From assembly GCA_963733765.1 (NCBI GenBank), contig CAVTEI010000007.1, positions 62,001 through 126,000 on the forward strand: 64,000 nucleotides of DNA. Direction: 5' to 3'. Within the stretch, counting starts at the first letter, position 1, and every line of letters begins with the position of its first letter. Positions 55,508 through 63,603 of this stretch are shown here, one piece after another. The translations under genes were made by a program, and so were the position numbers. This stretch comes from DATKAS01 sp963733765. Its GTDB lineage: Bacteria; Actinomycetota; Acidimicrobiia; Acidimicrobiales; DATKAS01. The notes beneath the pieces are model-generated. The model searched no databases, was not told the DNA's origin, and saw only the letters and a program-made list of their open reading frames with translations.

Positions 55508-56257
55508 TCAGGCGGCGTAGTTGCGCAGGACTCGGAGCGCCGCCGCGGCGTGGGGGCCGCTCGTCGTGAGACCAGAGTCCTCGGGCGAGAGCCGCTGCGC
55601 GCCGACGCGACAGAACGCGCCGGCCTCCCCGGTGATCTGCGAGTCACACTCCGGCGGGCCGTAGCTCCAGATCGTCTCCCCGTCCGGCGCGGTGAGCTCG
55701 CAGAACACCTCGTGCGCCTCCTGTCCCGCCACCGCGAAGCCGTACGGGAGCGTGCTGTGGCCGAGCCACGCGATGTGCCGAAGCCGGTCGGTGTCGGGGA
55801 AGGGGATGTCGAACGGCACCGTGACGTCGATCCCGTGCGCCCAATGCTCGGCGAGCCGCGTGGTTGCGAGGGTGCGGGGCTTCAGCGGGGTGTGCGCCCA
55901 CGCGAACCTGGCGTCGGGATCGGCGGCGTGCAGCGCGCCGACCGACGCGCGCCGCGCCGCTTTCCACCGCGCGAAGACAACCGCCGGCTCGTCGCGCTCG
56001 GCCGCCACCTGCATGTCGATCCATTCGTCGAGCGTGCCGCCGTCGCGGCTCAATCGATTCGGCTCGTCGGGCCGGGTCGTAGTCGCAACCACTGCTTCCT
56101 CCGTCTGGGCGAGATGGATCATCACGTCAGTGACGCTCCAGCCCGGCGCGCCTGATTCGGAGCGCCACTGCGCGTCCGACAGTGAATCGAGGATCGACTC
56201 GAGACGCTCGTACTCCGCGACGAGATCGTCGAGGACATCGTCTATCGGCGTTGTCAC
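55508..56257 (-). CDS. DinB-fold protein, maleylpyruvate isomerase N-terminal-like (TIGR03084 type)
   Basis: This is a 249-residue protein with the N-terminal MDMPI/DinB four-helix domain: WRSESGAPGWSVTDVMIHLA with a conserved metal-site His, and later HTPLKPRTLATTRLAEHWAHG with another His. Mycothiol-dependent maleylpyruvate isomerase belongs to this group, which would link gentisate dioxygenase and the acylpyruvase. However, the TIGR03084-type branch is common and functionally uncertain. The start is ATG at 56257, overlapping the enoyl-CoA hydratase stop (ATGA). Confidence 0.78.
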   Translation of the reverse strand: MTTPIDDVLDDLVAEYERLESILDSLSDAQWRSESGAPGWSVTDVMIHLAQTEEAVVATTTRPDEPNRLSRDGGTLDEWIDMQVAAERDEPAVVFARWKAARRASVGALHAADPDARFAWAHTPLKPRTLATTRLAEHWAHGIDVTVPFDIPFPDTDRLRHIAWLGHSTLPYGFAVAGQEAHEVFCELTAPDGETIWSYGPPECDSQITGEAGAFCRVGAQRLSPEDSGLTTSGPHAAAALRVLRNYAA

Positions 56258-57043
56258 TTCTTCCTCACCTTCTCGAGGTAGGCGGCCGCGCTCTCGCGGG
56301 ACTCGGGATCACGCAGCGCGGCGACGAGGCTGTCGGCGTCGGCCCAGCTGCGATCGAGCGACACCATCGACCGCGTCACTGCGTCGACGTGCCGCTTCGT
56401 CGCCTTCAACGTCAACGAGGACTTGGTGAGGAGCTGGGCGACGAGATCCTCCACCTCCTGGTCGAGGTCTTCGGGGGCGACGACCCGATTGACGAAGCCC
56501 GCGGCCTGCGCCTCCGTCGGCGGTGAACGGCCGGCACGTCATCACGAGCTCCTTGGTGAGCGCAGGGCCGATCTCGCGGACCAGCCGCGGGATGCCGCCC
56601 CACGCCAGCGGGATGCCGAGATCGACCTCGGGGATCGAGAAGTACGCGTCGCTCGCGGCGACCCGGAGATCGCACGCCGCGGCGAGCACGACTCCCCCGC
56701 CGATGCAGTGGCCATGGATGCGGGCCACCGTGACGGCCGACATCGCTTCGACCGCGTCGGCCATCAGCCGGCCGAGGTCGGCGTTGTCGCGGGGCGTGCG
56801 GTCAGTCGAGGCGGGCGACGCGCCGGCGTCGAACGCACCGAGGTCGGCGCCGGCCGAGAACGAGCGGCCGTTGCCCGACACGACAACCACCTTGATGGCC
56901 GGATGGCGGTCGAACCATCGCGCCGCCTCGGCGATCTCGGCGAGCGTCGTGGACGAGAGCGGGTTGAGCTTGTCGGGGCGGTTCAGCGTGAGGGCGCCGC
57001 GGGAACCCGCTCCCACCACGTCGATCGTGGTGAAGTCAGGCAC
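56254..57043 (-). CDS. Enoyl-CoA hydratase/isomerase family protein (frameshifted)
   Basis: This is a crotonase-fold protein of about 263 residues. Landmarks are GALTLNRPDKLNPLSSTTLA, the oxyanion-hole segment GRSFSAGADLGAF and ARIHGHCIGGGVVLAAACDL, followed by FSIPEVDLGIPLAWGGIPRL. A +1 shift near 56520 leads to AAGFVNRVVAPEDLDQEVED. At the catalytic positions of true hydratases I see Leu and Ile rather than the two Glu, so another crotonase reaction is possible. The start is GTG at 57043, overlapping the ligase end by eight bases. Confidence 0.8.
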
Positions 57044-58502
57044 GGCGAAGCCGCTCGATCGCCGCGTCGCGCATCGCGGTCCGACGGGCCTTGCCCGCGT
57101 CGTCGCGGAGCGGTTCGTCGATGAACTCGAACGATCTCGGGATCTTGTACCGCACAAGCCGCTCCTGGAGATGGGCGATGAGCTCGTCGACGGTGACCTC
57201 ACCATCGGGTTGCACCATCGCGTGCACGCGCTGTCCGAGGTCGTCGTCGGGGATGCCGACAACGATGGACGAGAGCACACGAGGATGCTCGTCGATCGCG
57301 GCTTCGACCTCGGCGGGATAGATGTTCGCCCCGCCGGCGAGGATCAGGTCGGTGCGACGGTCACTCAGGTAGACGTAGCCGTCGTCGTCCATCCAGCCCA
57401 GGTCGCCGAGCGACTCCCATCCGTCGAGCTCGCGCGGCTCGGCTCCGATGTAGCGGTAGGTCGGCGCCGCGCCGTCGAACGGGCGCATGTAGATCTCTCC
57501 CACCTCACCGGGAGGGGCGAGATTGCCCTCGGCGTCGAGCACCTTCATCTGTCCGGTCAGCGGCTTGCCGACCGAGCCGCGGTGCTCGAGCCATTCGGTG
57601 CCGCTGATGATCGTCGCCGCTTGGCCCTCGGTGCCGCCGTACAGCTCCATGAGCTTCTCGGGACCGATGAGGTCGATCCACGCCTCCTTCAGCCACTCGG
57701 GGCACGGGGCCGCCATGTGCCACACGACGCGGAGCGACGAGAGGTCGTAGCGATCGGGGTCGGCCTGCACGGCGCGCAACATGCGCAGCATCATCGTGGG
57801 CACGAGGTTCATCCAGTTCACGCCGTGGTCGCCGATCGCTCGGAGCGCGACGTCGGCGTCGAACTTCGTGAGCACGACGAGGTGGTGGCCCATGAACAGC
57901 CCGACGGTCGAGAGGCTGAACGGCGCGTTGTGGTACAGCGGCCCGGGCACGAGGTGGCAGTCGTTGCGCTCCATGCGAAACACCATCGCGAGGAGATCGG
58001 GATCGAACTTGCCCTCTTGCCCGGCGACGATCAGCTTCGGCCGGCCCGTGCTGCCTCCCGAGGTCGGCGCCTTCCACGATGGCGACACCACCTCCGGCAG
58101 CGGCGCGTCGTCGAGCGACGAGTCGGGTACGAAGCCGGCGGGAATGCACACGCGGCCGGGGTGGTCGGCCTCATCGGCACCGACGACGATCGCCGGGTCG
58201 GCGAGATCGACGATCGCTTGCCGTTCGCGCGCGGGCAGCTTGGCCGACACGGGCTGGGGCACGGCGCCGAGCTTCCACGTTGCGACGGTGGCCTCGTAGA
58301 ACTCGATCGAGTTCGGGAGGCCGATGGTCACGAAGTCGCCCGCCTTCACGCCGAGCTCGGCGTAGGCGCGGGCGAGGCGGTTCGCGCGGCGCTCGAGGTC
58401 GAGGCGGCTGGCGGTCGACCCATCGCAGGTGACCGACGGGCGGTTCGGATCCTCGTCGGCGAGGTCGGTGAAGATGCGACCGATCGTGCGCGCTTCGCCC
58501 AT
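57036..58502 (-). CDS. AMP-dependent acyl-CoA ligase (FadD/bile-acid-CoA-ligase-like)
   Basis: This is a 488-residue ANL-superfamily ligase forming acyl-CoA through an acyl-adenylate. The phosphate loop is TSGGSTGRPK (about 146). The adenine motif is ELYGGTEG (about 288), with LGDLGWMDDDGYVYLSDRR (about 372) and ILAGGANIYPAEVE after it. The C-terminal catalytic lysine lies in DDAGKARRTAM. It is shorter than typical long-chain ligases. It heads a three-gene operon with the crotonase and the MDMPI-like protein and is the only AMP-forming ligase in the window. Confidence 0.9.
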   Translation of the reverse strand: MGEARTIGRIFTDLADEDPNRPSVTCDGSTASRLDLERRANRLARAYAELGVKAGDFVTIGLPNSIEFYEATVATWKLGAVPQPVSAKLPARERQAIVDLADPAIVVGADEADHPGRVCIPAGFVPDSSLDDAPLPEVVSPSWKAPTSGGSTGRPKLIVAGQEGKFDPDLLAMVFRMERNDCHLVPGPLYHNAPFSLSTVGLFMGHHLVVLTKFDADVALRAIGDHGVNWMNLVPTMMLRMLRAVQADPDRYDLSSLRVVWHMAAPCPEWLKEAWIDLIGPEKLMELYGGTEGQAATIISGTEWLEHRGSVGKPLTGQMKVLDAEGNLAPPGEVGEIYMRPFDGAAPTYRYIGAEPRELDGWESLGDLGWMDDDGYVYLSDRRTDLILAGGANIYPAEVEAAIDEHPRVLSSIVVGIPDDDLGQRVHAMVQPDGEVTVDELIAHLQERLVRYKIPRSFEFIDEPLRDDAGKARRTAMRDAAIERLRRA

Positions 58503-58515
58503 GGGCCTGATGATG

Positions 58516-58532
58516 GCACCCGCATAGGGTGC
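58516..58532. promoter_or_regulatory. Inverted repeat between divergent ligase and hydrolase genes
   Basis: GCACCC (58516-58521), GCATA and GGGTGC (58527-58532) form a perfect 6-6 dyad in the 35-base gap. TAGGGT at 58525-58530 is a typical actinobacterial -10 and would place transcription start at the GTG 58538, a leaderless message for the hydrolase. No clear -35 is seen. Confidence 0.45.
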
Positions 58533-58537
58533 GGGCT

Positions 58538-59329
58538 GTGCCCACCGCGACGCTCAACGGCATCGACGTGTACTTCGAGCGCGGCGGCGAAGGCCCGCCC
58601 GTGCTGTTCCTCAACGGATCGGGAGCCACGCTCGCCGCTGCGGCGCCACTGATCGACCGTCTGCGGGCGAGCCTCGATGTCGTCGCGCACGACCAGCGCG
58701 GCCTCGGTCGGACGCAGGTGCCACCGGGCCCGTACTCGATGGCGCACTACGCGTCCGACGCGCTCGCCCTGATGGACCACGTCGGCTGGACGAGCTGTCG
58801 GGTCGTGGGCGTCAGCTTCGGCGGCATGGTCGCGCAAGAGCTCGCGGTGACCGCTCCCGACCGCGTCGATCGGCTCGCCCTCGTGTGCACGTCACCGGGT
58901 GGCGTCGGTGGAGCTTCGTATCCGCTGCACGAGCTCGCGTCGTTGACGGACGAGGAGCGGGCCGCGATCTCTGTACCCCTGCTCGACACTCGCTTCACGC
59001 CGGAGTGGCTGGCGGAGCATCCGCTCGACGCCGCGCTGGTCGACGCGCGCGGCCGAGTGCAACCGAAGTCGGAGGAGCAGCGGACCGGAGAGCGGGAGCA
59101 GCTCGAGGCCCGCCGGCACCACGACGTGTCGTCACGGCTCGGCGCGATCACCTGCCCGACCTTGATCGCGTACGGCGAGTACGACGGCATCGCGCCGAAG
59201 GCGAACAGCGAGTACATCGCCCAGCACGTCGACAACGCCGAGCTGCGCGGCTACGAGGGCGGGCACCTGTTCTTCATCCAGGACCAAACCGCGCTGCCCG
59301 ACGTCATCGGGTTCCTCGCCGAGCCCTGA
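58538..59329 (+). CDS. Alpha/beta hydrolase
   Basis: This is an alpha/beta hydrolase of about 263 residues. The nucleophile elbow is VVGVSFGGMVAQEL, the acid is in IAYGEYDGIAP and the base in YEGGHLFFIQ. DQRGLGRT follows strand beta-4. The set resembles 3-oxoadipate enol-lactonase and epoxide/haloalkane-type hydrolases. GTG 58538 is preferred over GTG 58529 because the TAGGGT -10 supports a leaderless start there. gpsA follows 16 bases downstream. Confidence 0.86.
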   Translation: MPTATLNGIDVYFERGGEGPPVLFLNGSGATLAAAAPLIDRLRASLDVVAHDQRGLGRTQVPPGPYSMAHYASDALALMDHVGWTSCRVVGVSFGGMVAQELAVTAPDRVDRLALVCTSPGGVGGASYPLHELASLTDEERAAISVPLLDTRFTPEWLAEHPLDAALVDARGRVQPKSEEQRTGEREQLEARRHHDVSSRLGAITCPTLIAYGEYDGIAPKANSEYIAQHVDNAELRGYEGGHLFFIQDQTALPDVIGFLAEP

Positions 59330-59345
59330 GGCGCGAGACTGCCGC

Positions 59346-60342
59346 ATGCAAGTGACCGTGCTCGGCGCTGGCTCCTGGGGGACGACCGTCGCGTCGTTGA
59401 CCTCCCTTCGCAATCCGACGTTGCTGTGGGCACGCGATCCGTCGGTAGCCGAGGAGGTCGACCGCGACCACACGAACAAGAGCTACCTGCCCGGCTTCCC
59501 GCTGCCCGAGCGGCTGCGGGCCACCTCCGACCTCGAGGAGGCCACCCGGCACGCCGAGCTGCTGATCGTGGGCGTGCCGACCCGAGGGTTCCGGAGCGTG
59601 CTCGAGGAAGCCAAGCCGTACGTGCACCCGTGGATCCCCGTCGTCAGCCTGAGCAAGGGCTTCGAATCGGGATCACTGCTGAGGATGACGCAGGTCATCA
59701 GCGAGGTGCTCCCGGGCCGGCCCGCGGTCGCGCTGAGCGGCCCCAACCTCGCTCGGGAGATCATGGCCGGGCACGCAGCGGCCAGCGTCATCGCGACCGA
59801 GGACCTTTCCGTCGCCGCCGGCAATCCAGAGGGCGCTGGCGCGCGGGGTCTTCCGGCTCTACACGAACCACGACGTGATCGGCGCGGAGGTTGGCGGTGC
59901 GCTCAAGAACGTGATCGCGCTCGCGACGGGGATGGCGCAGGGTCTCGGCGTCGGCGACAACACGCGGGCCACGGTCATCGCACGGGGACTCGCCGAGATC
60001 ACGCGGCTCGGCGTTGCGATGGGCGGCGAGCCGGCGACGTTTGCGGGCCTGGCCGGACTGGGCGATCTCGTCGCCACGTGCGTCAGCCCGTTCTCCCGCA
60101 ACCGCACGGTGGGCGAAGAGCTCGGCAAAGGCCGCTCGCTCGACGAGATCCTCTCGAGCATGAACATGGTCGCCGAGGGTGTGCGTACCGCGTCGACCGC
60201 GGTGGAGCTGGCGGCGCGCTACGACATCCAGATGCCCATCGCCGAGGCGATCCAGGCCGTCGTCGACGGCAAGGCGAGTCCGATCGACGCGTACCGCGGG
60301 CTGCTGCGCCGCCCGCCCGGCCACGAGAACGACCCCGAGTAG
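59346..60342 (+). CDS. gpsA: Glycerol-3-phosphate dehydrogenase [NAD(P)+] (frameshifted)
   Basis: This enzyme of about 332 residues reduces dihydroxyacetone phosphate to sn-glycerol 3-phosphate for phospholipid synthesis. The dinucleotide motif is VLGAGSWGTTVA (about 4-15). PVVSLSKGF and ALSGPNLAREI are characteristic. The catalytic lysine is in EVGGALKNVIALA, and the C-terminal domain has NTRATVIARGL and VSPFSRNRTVGEEL. A +1 shift lies between about 59815 and 59860; the two frames overlap without loss of motifs. The start is ATG at 59346. A larger open frame through this region to 62027 is a shadow. Confidence 0.9.
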
Positions 60343-60356
60343 CCACCGGCCGGTTC

Positions 60357-60397
60357 TCTTGGCGTTACCGGGTCTCTGGCACCCCGCGGCGCCAAGA
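60357..60397. terminator. Inverted repeat between convergent gpsA and TauD-like genes
   Basis: TCTTGGCG (60357-60364) and CGCCAAGA (60390-60397) are perfectly complementary over 8 bases, with a GC-rich 25-base loop that can partly pair. It lies in the 68-base gap between convergent genes, so it could terminate both. There is no strong T-run on either side. Confidence 0.55.
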
Positions 60398-60410
60398 AAT
60401 TCAGCTCGGG

Positions 60411-61256
60411 TTAGCGGGGGCGGTCGCCTTCGACGGTGACGCGCTCCATGCGGCGGTGCTGGCCGGCGAAGTCGGGCACGGCGTAGTGCTGCGTGCAGCG
60501 GTTGTCCCACTGGGCGACGCTGCCCGGCGCCCACCGGAACCGGCACTGGAACTGGGGCACGGACGCCTGCCGATACAGGACGTCGAGCACACGCTCCGAC
60601 TCGTCGGGCTCCATGTCGACGATGTGCATCGTGAACGGCAAGTTCACGTACAAGGAGCGCCGGCCGGTCTCGGGATGGGTGCGCACGACCGGGTGCAGCT
60701 GGTCGGGGAACTCCTGCCGCTTCTGCTCGCGCTCCTCCTCACTCAGGCGCCCACCGAACACCTTCAGGAACGAGTGCAGAGCCTGCTTCCCGTCGATCTG
60801 CTCCTTGACCGCGTCGGGCAGCTGCTCGTAGGCGAGCTCCATGTTCGCCCAGCACGTATCGCCGCCCACGGGCGGCACGACGATCGCGCGCAGGATCGAG
60901 CCCAGCGACGGGCAGGCGCGCCAAGTCACATCCGAATGCCACGCCTCGGCCGCGTAGAACTTCTCCGGCGTCGACTCGAGCACGACGATCTCGGGATGGT
61001 GGGCCTCGTTGGGCGTGAACGGATGCTGCTCGAGCGAGCCCCAGCGCCGCCCGTACGCGACATGCTCGTCGCGCGTCAGCTCTTGATCGCGGAAGAACAG
61101 CACCTTGTGCTCGAGCCACGCGTCGTGCAGCTCGGCCTTCACCTCGTCGTCGAAGTCGCGGAGCTGCACCCCCGAGACCTCGGCTCCGAGCGCGCCCGTG
61201 AGCGGCGCGACCGAGATGCGGGTGTACTGCTTGGCTTCGTGCGCGACGACCGGCAT
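60411..61256 (-). CDS. TauD/TfdA-family Fe(II)/2-oxoglutarate dioxygenase
   Basis: This is a 281-residue oxygenase. The iron facial triad is His107 and Asp109 in EAWHSDVTW and His257 in CTQHYAV. The 2-oxoglutarate-binding Arg is at about 268 in HRRMERV. The N-terminus, LTGALGAEVSGVQL, and VLFFRDQELT are TauD-like. The family includes taurine, alkyl sulfate and 2,4-D dioxygenases; no sulfonate transporter is nearby to choose among them. The start is ATG at 61256. Confidence 0.9.
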   Translation of the reverse strand: MPVVAHEAKQYTRISVAPLTGALGAEVSGVQLRDFDDEVKAELHDAWLEHKVLFFRDQELTRDEHVAYGRRWGSLEQHPFTPNEAHHPEIVVLESTPEKFYAAEAWHSDVTWRACPSLGSILRAIVVPPVGGDTCWANMELAYEQLPDAVKEQIDGKQALHSFLKVFGGRLSEEEREQKRQEFPDQLHPVVRTHPETGRRSLYVNLPFTMHIVDMEPDESERVLDVLYRQASVPQFQCRFRWAPGSVAQWDNRCTQHYAVPDFAGQHRRMERVTVEGDRPR

Positions 61257-61274
61257 GATGCGACGGTACCGCCG

Positions 61275-62787
61275 TCAGCCCCGGTCGATCACCCTCACGA
61301 CGCCGGCGACGGGATCGACCTCGACGATGTCACCGTCACTGATCGTCGACAGCAGGCCGGGCGCGCCGACGACCGCGGGGATGCCGAGCTCGCGGGCGAG
61401 CAGTGCGGTGTGACTGAACAGCCCGCCCTCCTCGGTCGCGACGGCAGCGAGCAACGGGAAGATCGAGTTGAGGTTGCAGGTGGTCGTGACGGCGATGAGC
61501 ACGTCGCCGGGCTCGACGCGCTCGATCGCGTCGATGGTGTGGTCGAGGAGGCGAGCGGGACCTCGCGCTGTCGCATCGCCAATGCCCAGCCCCGCCATCG
61601 GGCCGGCCGATCGGTTGCCGGAGGCCGCGTGGTAGGCGCCCTGCGCGGTCTTGAGCTCGGCCATGTGAGGCGGCAGGTCGACCGACGGCGGAGGGACGTA
61701 CTCCCCGAGCTGCATGGGTGGGTCGACGAGGCCAGCCGCGCGCCGCGCCTTTCCACGCGCCGCGAGCACCTCCGCCGCCGGACCAGAACCGCTGAGCAGC
61801 TCGTCGATCTCGATCGTCGTCGCCTCGAACAAGTCGTTTGCCGCGGCCACTCGTCCCCCCTCGGCGAGTCGTCGTCCGGCCTCGAGGACACCGCGACGAA
61901 TGAGCCCGAGCGGCCAGACGAAGCAGATGGCGTTGTCGTCGTCGCGCAGCGCGTAGGTCGCACGGGCATCGGCCAGCAGCTCGTCGAACCGCGATCGGCC
62001 CTCCGCTGGAACCAGCGCTCGAACTGACGCGACATCCGCCGTTGCGGTTGACGCGGGTCTGGTCATCCGCGCCCGGACGGCCGCGACGATCAGCTCGGGC
62101 CGCTCCCCGACCGTTGGTCCGGCGAGGTCATTGCCGTCGATGACCCGCCAGCCGTGCAGACGCAGGTAGTCGTCGAGCGCCTGCGACGCCTGGGCCGATG
62201 CGCGCAGGTCGTCGATCGTCTCGGGCGCAGCCGTGAGCGCGTCGGCGATTCGGTCGATGTGGTCCTGCACCGCGGCCGACGCCGGAGACGCGCCCGCGAG
62301 CAAGGCGGCTACACGTTCCGCGGGGATGCCCCACTCCCCCGCCGCGTGGAAGAGGCGGCCGCCAGCGATGTCGAACCCGGCGTGCTCGAAGTGCAGGGGC
62401 GACACCGCGAGGAAGTGAGCGACCGCTCGGCGGATGTGGTCGGCGAGGTCGGCGTCGCTCAGACTCTCGAGCTGCTCGGCTTGCAGCGCGAGGTTGGTCG
62501 CGGCGATCGGCGGACGCTCCTCGTCGAACCATCGGGCGACTTCGTCGCGCCACGCCGCGGTGTCGAGCGTGTGCGCCGCGACACGCTCCTGGTCGTCAAG
62601 CCCGGACGAATCGTCCGGTCCGCTCGAGTAGTAGAACCAGCTGTTCACTGCGGCGAAGCGCGGCGACGGGATCGGCAACCCGTACCGCCGTCGCACCCCT
62701 CACCCATCCCACGGTGCTCGGAGGGAAGAGCTCCGCGAAGAGCCCAGAGACGGGAACGGGGAAGTGCTCACGAGTGAGCCACCACAC
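61275..62787 (-). CDS. PEP-utilising enzyme mobile (swivelling His) domain protein (frameshifted N-terminus)
   Basis: This is a protein of about 504 residues with a C-terminal phosphohistidine swivelling domain: ATEEGGLFSHTALLARELGI, with the phosphate-carrying His in SHTA, then PAVVGAPGLLSTISDGDIVE. The rest is a helical domain resembling the central part of PEP synthase-related proteins, with no ATP-grasp or TIM-barrel PEP domain. The N-terminal WWLTREHFPVPVSGLFAELF is in another frame from about 62690 upstream. The start is GTG 62787 or a non-standard codon nearer the bacterioferritin stop. A partner kinase is expected but not seen. Function unknown. Confidence 0.75.
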
Positions 62788-62825
62788 ACCTTCCCCCGGT
62801 GGATCCCAGCGGAGCTCGGATGCGC

Positions 62826-63296
62826 TCAGTCGTGCACCTGCTGCGCGAGGTAGTGCGCCTCGCCGATCTGGCGAATGAGCTCGAGCTGCGTCTCGAGCCA
62901 GTCGGCGTGGTCCTCCTCGCCTTCGAGGATGTCCTCGAGGAGCTCGCGTGTGCCGCCATCACTGCGCTCGAGGCACAGGTTGATGCCGTTGTTGAGCCGT
63001 TCGATCGCCTCGCGCTCGAGATCGAGCGCGAGCGTGATCTGCTCGGGCACCGTCTCGCCGACCCGCACGACGCCGAGCCGCTGCAGGTTCGGCAGGCCCT
63101 CGAGGTACAGGATGCGCTCGATGAGGACGTCCGCGTCCTTCATCTCGTCGATCGACTCTTCTCGGAAGTGCGACGCGAGACGCTCGTACCCCCAGTTCGC
63201 GCACATCTTGGCGTCGAGGAAGTACTGGTTGACCGCGGTGAGCTCACCGGTGAGCACTTCGTTCAACAGATCGACGATCGCGTCCTCGCCCTTCAT
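62826..63296 (-). CDS. bfr: Bacterioferritin with altered ferroxidase ligand
   Basis: This is a 156-residue heme-containing ferritin subunit that oxidises and stores iron in a 24-mer. Numbering coincides with E. coli Bfr: Glu18, Glu51, Glu94, Glu127 and His130 of the diiron site are present, and the heme ligand Met52 is in IDEMKDAD. Position 54, normally His, is Asp (codon GAC versus CAC), which removes one ferroxidase ligand unless it is a sequencing error. YLEGLPNLQRLG is a typical stretch. It follows the Bfd gene by 18 bases and is probably expressed from the same iron-controlled promoter. Confidence 0.93.
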   Translation of the reverse strand: MKGEDAIVDLLNEVLTGELTAVNQYFLDAKMCANWGYERLASHFREESIDEMKDADVLIERILYLEGLPNLQRLGVVRVGETVPEQITLALDLEREAIERLNNGINLCLERSDGGTRELLEDILEGEEDHADWLETQLELIRQIGEAHYLAQQVHD

Positions 63297-63314
63297 GGCT
63301 GCGGACCCTATCGG

Positions 63315-63503
63315 TCAGGCCGCCACCATGGCCTCGGGTGCAGCGGAGCGCACCTCGAGGAGACCTTGGATGTACGGGTGGCAGCCGCCACACCGGATGC
63401 CGGCACCACAGCGGGCGCCGACCTCGTCGACCGAGTCCGCGCCGGAGACAACGGCGGCCTCGACCGTACGGTCGGTGACCCGCTTGCAGGCGCAGACGAA
63501 CAC
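63315..63503 (-). CDS. Bacterioferritin-associated ferredoxin (Bfd-like, 2Fe-2S)
   Basis: This is a 62-residue BFD-like [2Fe-2S] protein. The ligands Cys4 and Cys6 (FVCACKRVTD) and Cys38 and Cys41 (IRCGGCHPY) fall at the same positions as in E. coli Bfd, which reduces and mobilises bacterioferritin iron. An extra Cys32 is present. GTG 63503 is preferred: the predicted transcription start falls on it, so the mRNA is leaderless. Upstream in-frame codons would run into the promoter. It is the first gene before bfr. Confidence 0.85.
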   Translation of the reverse strand: MFVCACKRVTDRTVEAAVVSGADSVDEVGARCGAGIRCGGCHPYIQGLLEVRSAAPEAMVAA

Positions 63504-63510
63504 GAAGCGA

Positions 63511-63539
63511 ATGTTAAGCCAGCCTAAGAGATTTGACAA
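63511..63539 (-). promoter_or_regulatory. Leaderless promoter with DtxR/IdeR-like iron box for bfd-bfr
   Basis: On the minus strand TTGTCA (63539-63534), a 17-base spacer and TAACAT (63516-63511) form a strong promoter whose start point is about 63504, at the bfd GTG. TTAGGCTGGCTTAA (63527-63514) between them resembles one half and centre of the DtxR/IdeR box. Iron-dependent control would fit a bacterioferritin operon. Confidence 0.65.
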
Positions 63540-63574
63540 GGCCCCCTTCCCGGTGGCCGTGAAGCGGGTCGCTC

Positions 63575-63603
63575 GGAGCCTCAAATGCGCTGGGAGCCTC
63601 AAA
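63575..63603. repeat. Short direct repeat GGAGCCTCAAA
   Basis: GGAGCCTCAAA occurs at 63575-63585 and 63593-63603, 18 bases apart, with the second copy covering the stop of the MBL-fold gene. It looks like a small local duplication of a gene end. No function is evident. Confidence 0.5.

Noticed and set aside
59346..62027. A continuous 893-codon plus-strand frame
   Set aside because: Only its first 150 codons are GpsA. The rest is antisense to the TauD-like and PEP-domain genes and has the Arg/His/Asp-rich composition of a shadow frame.
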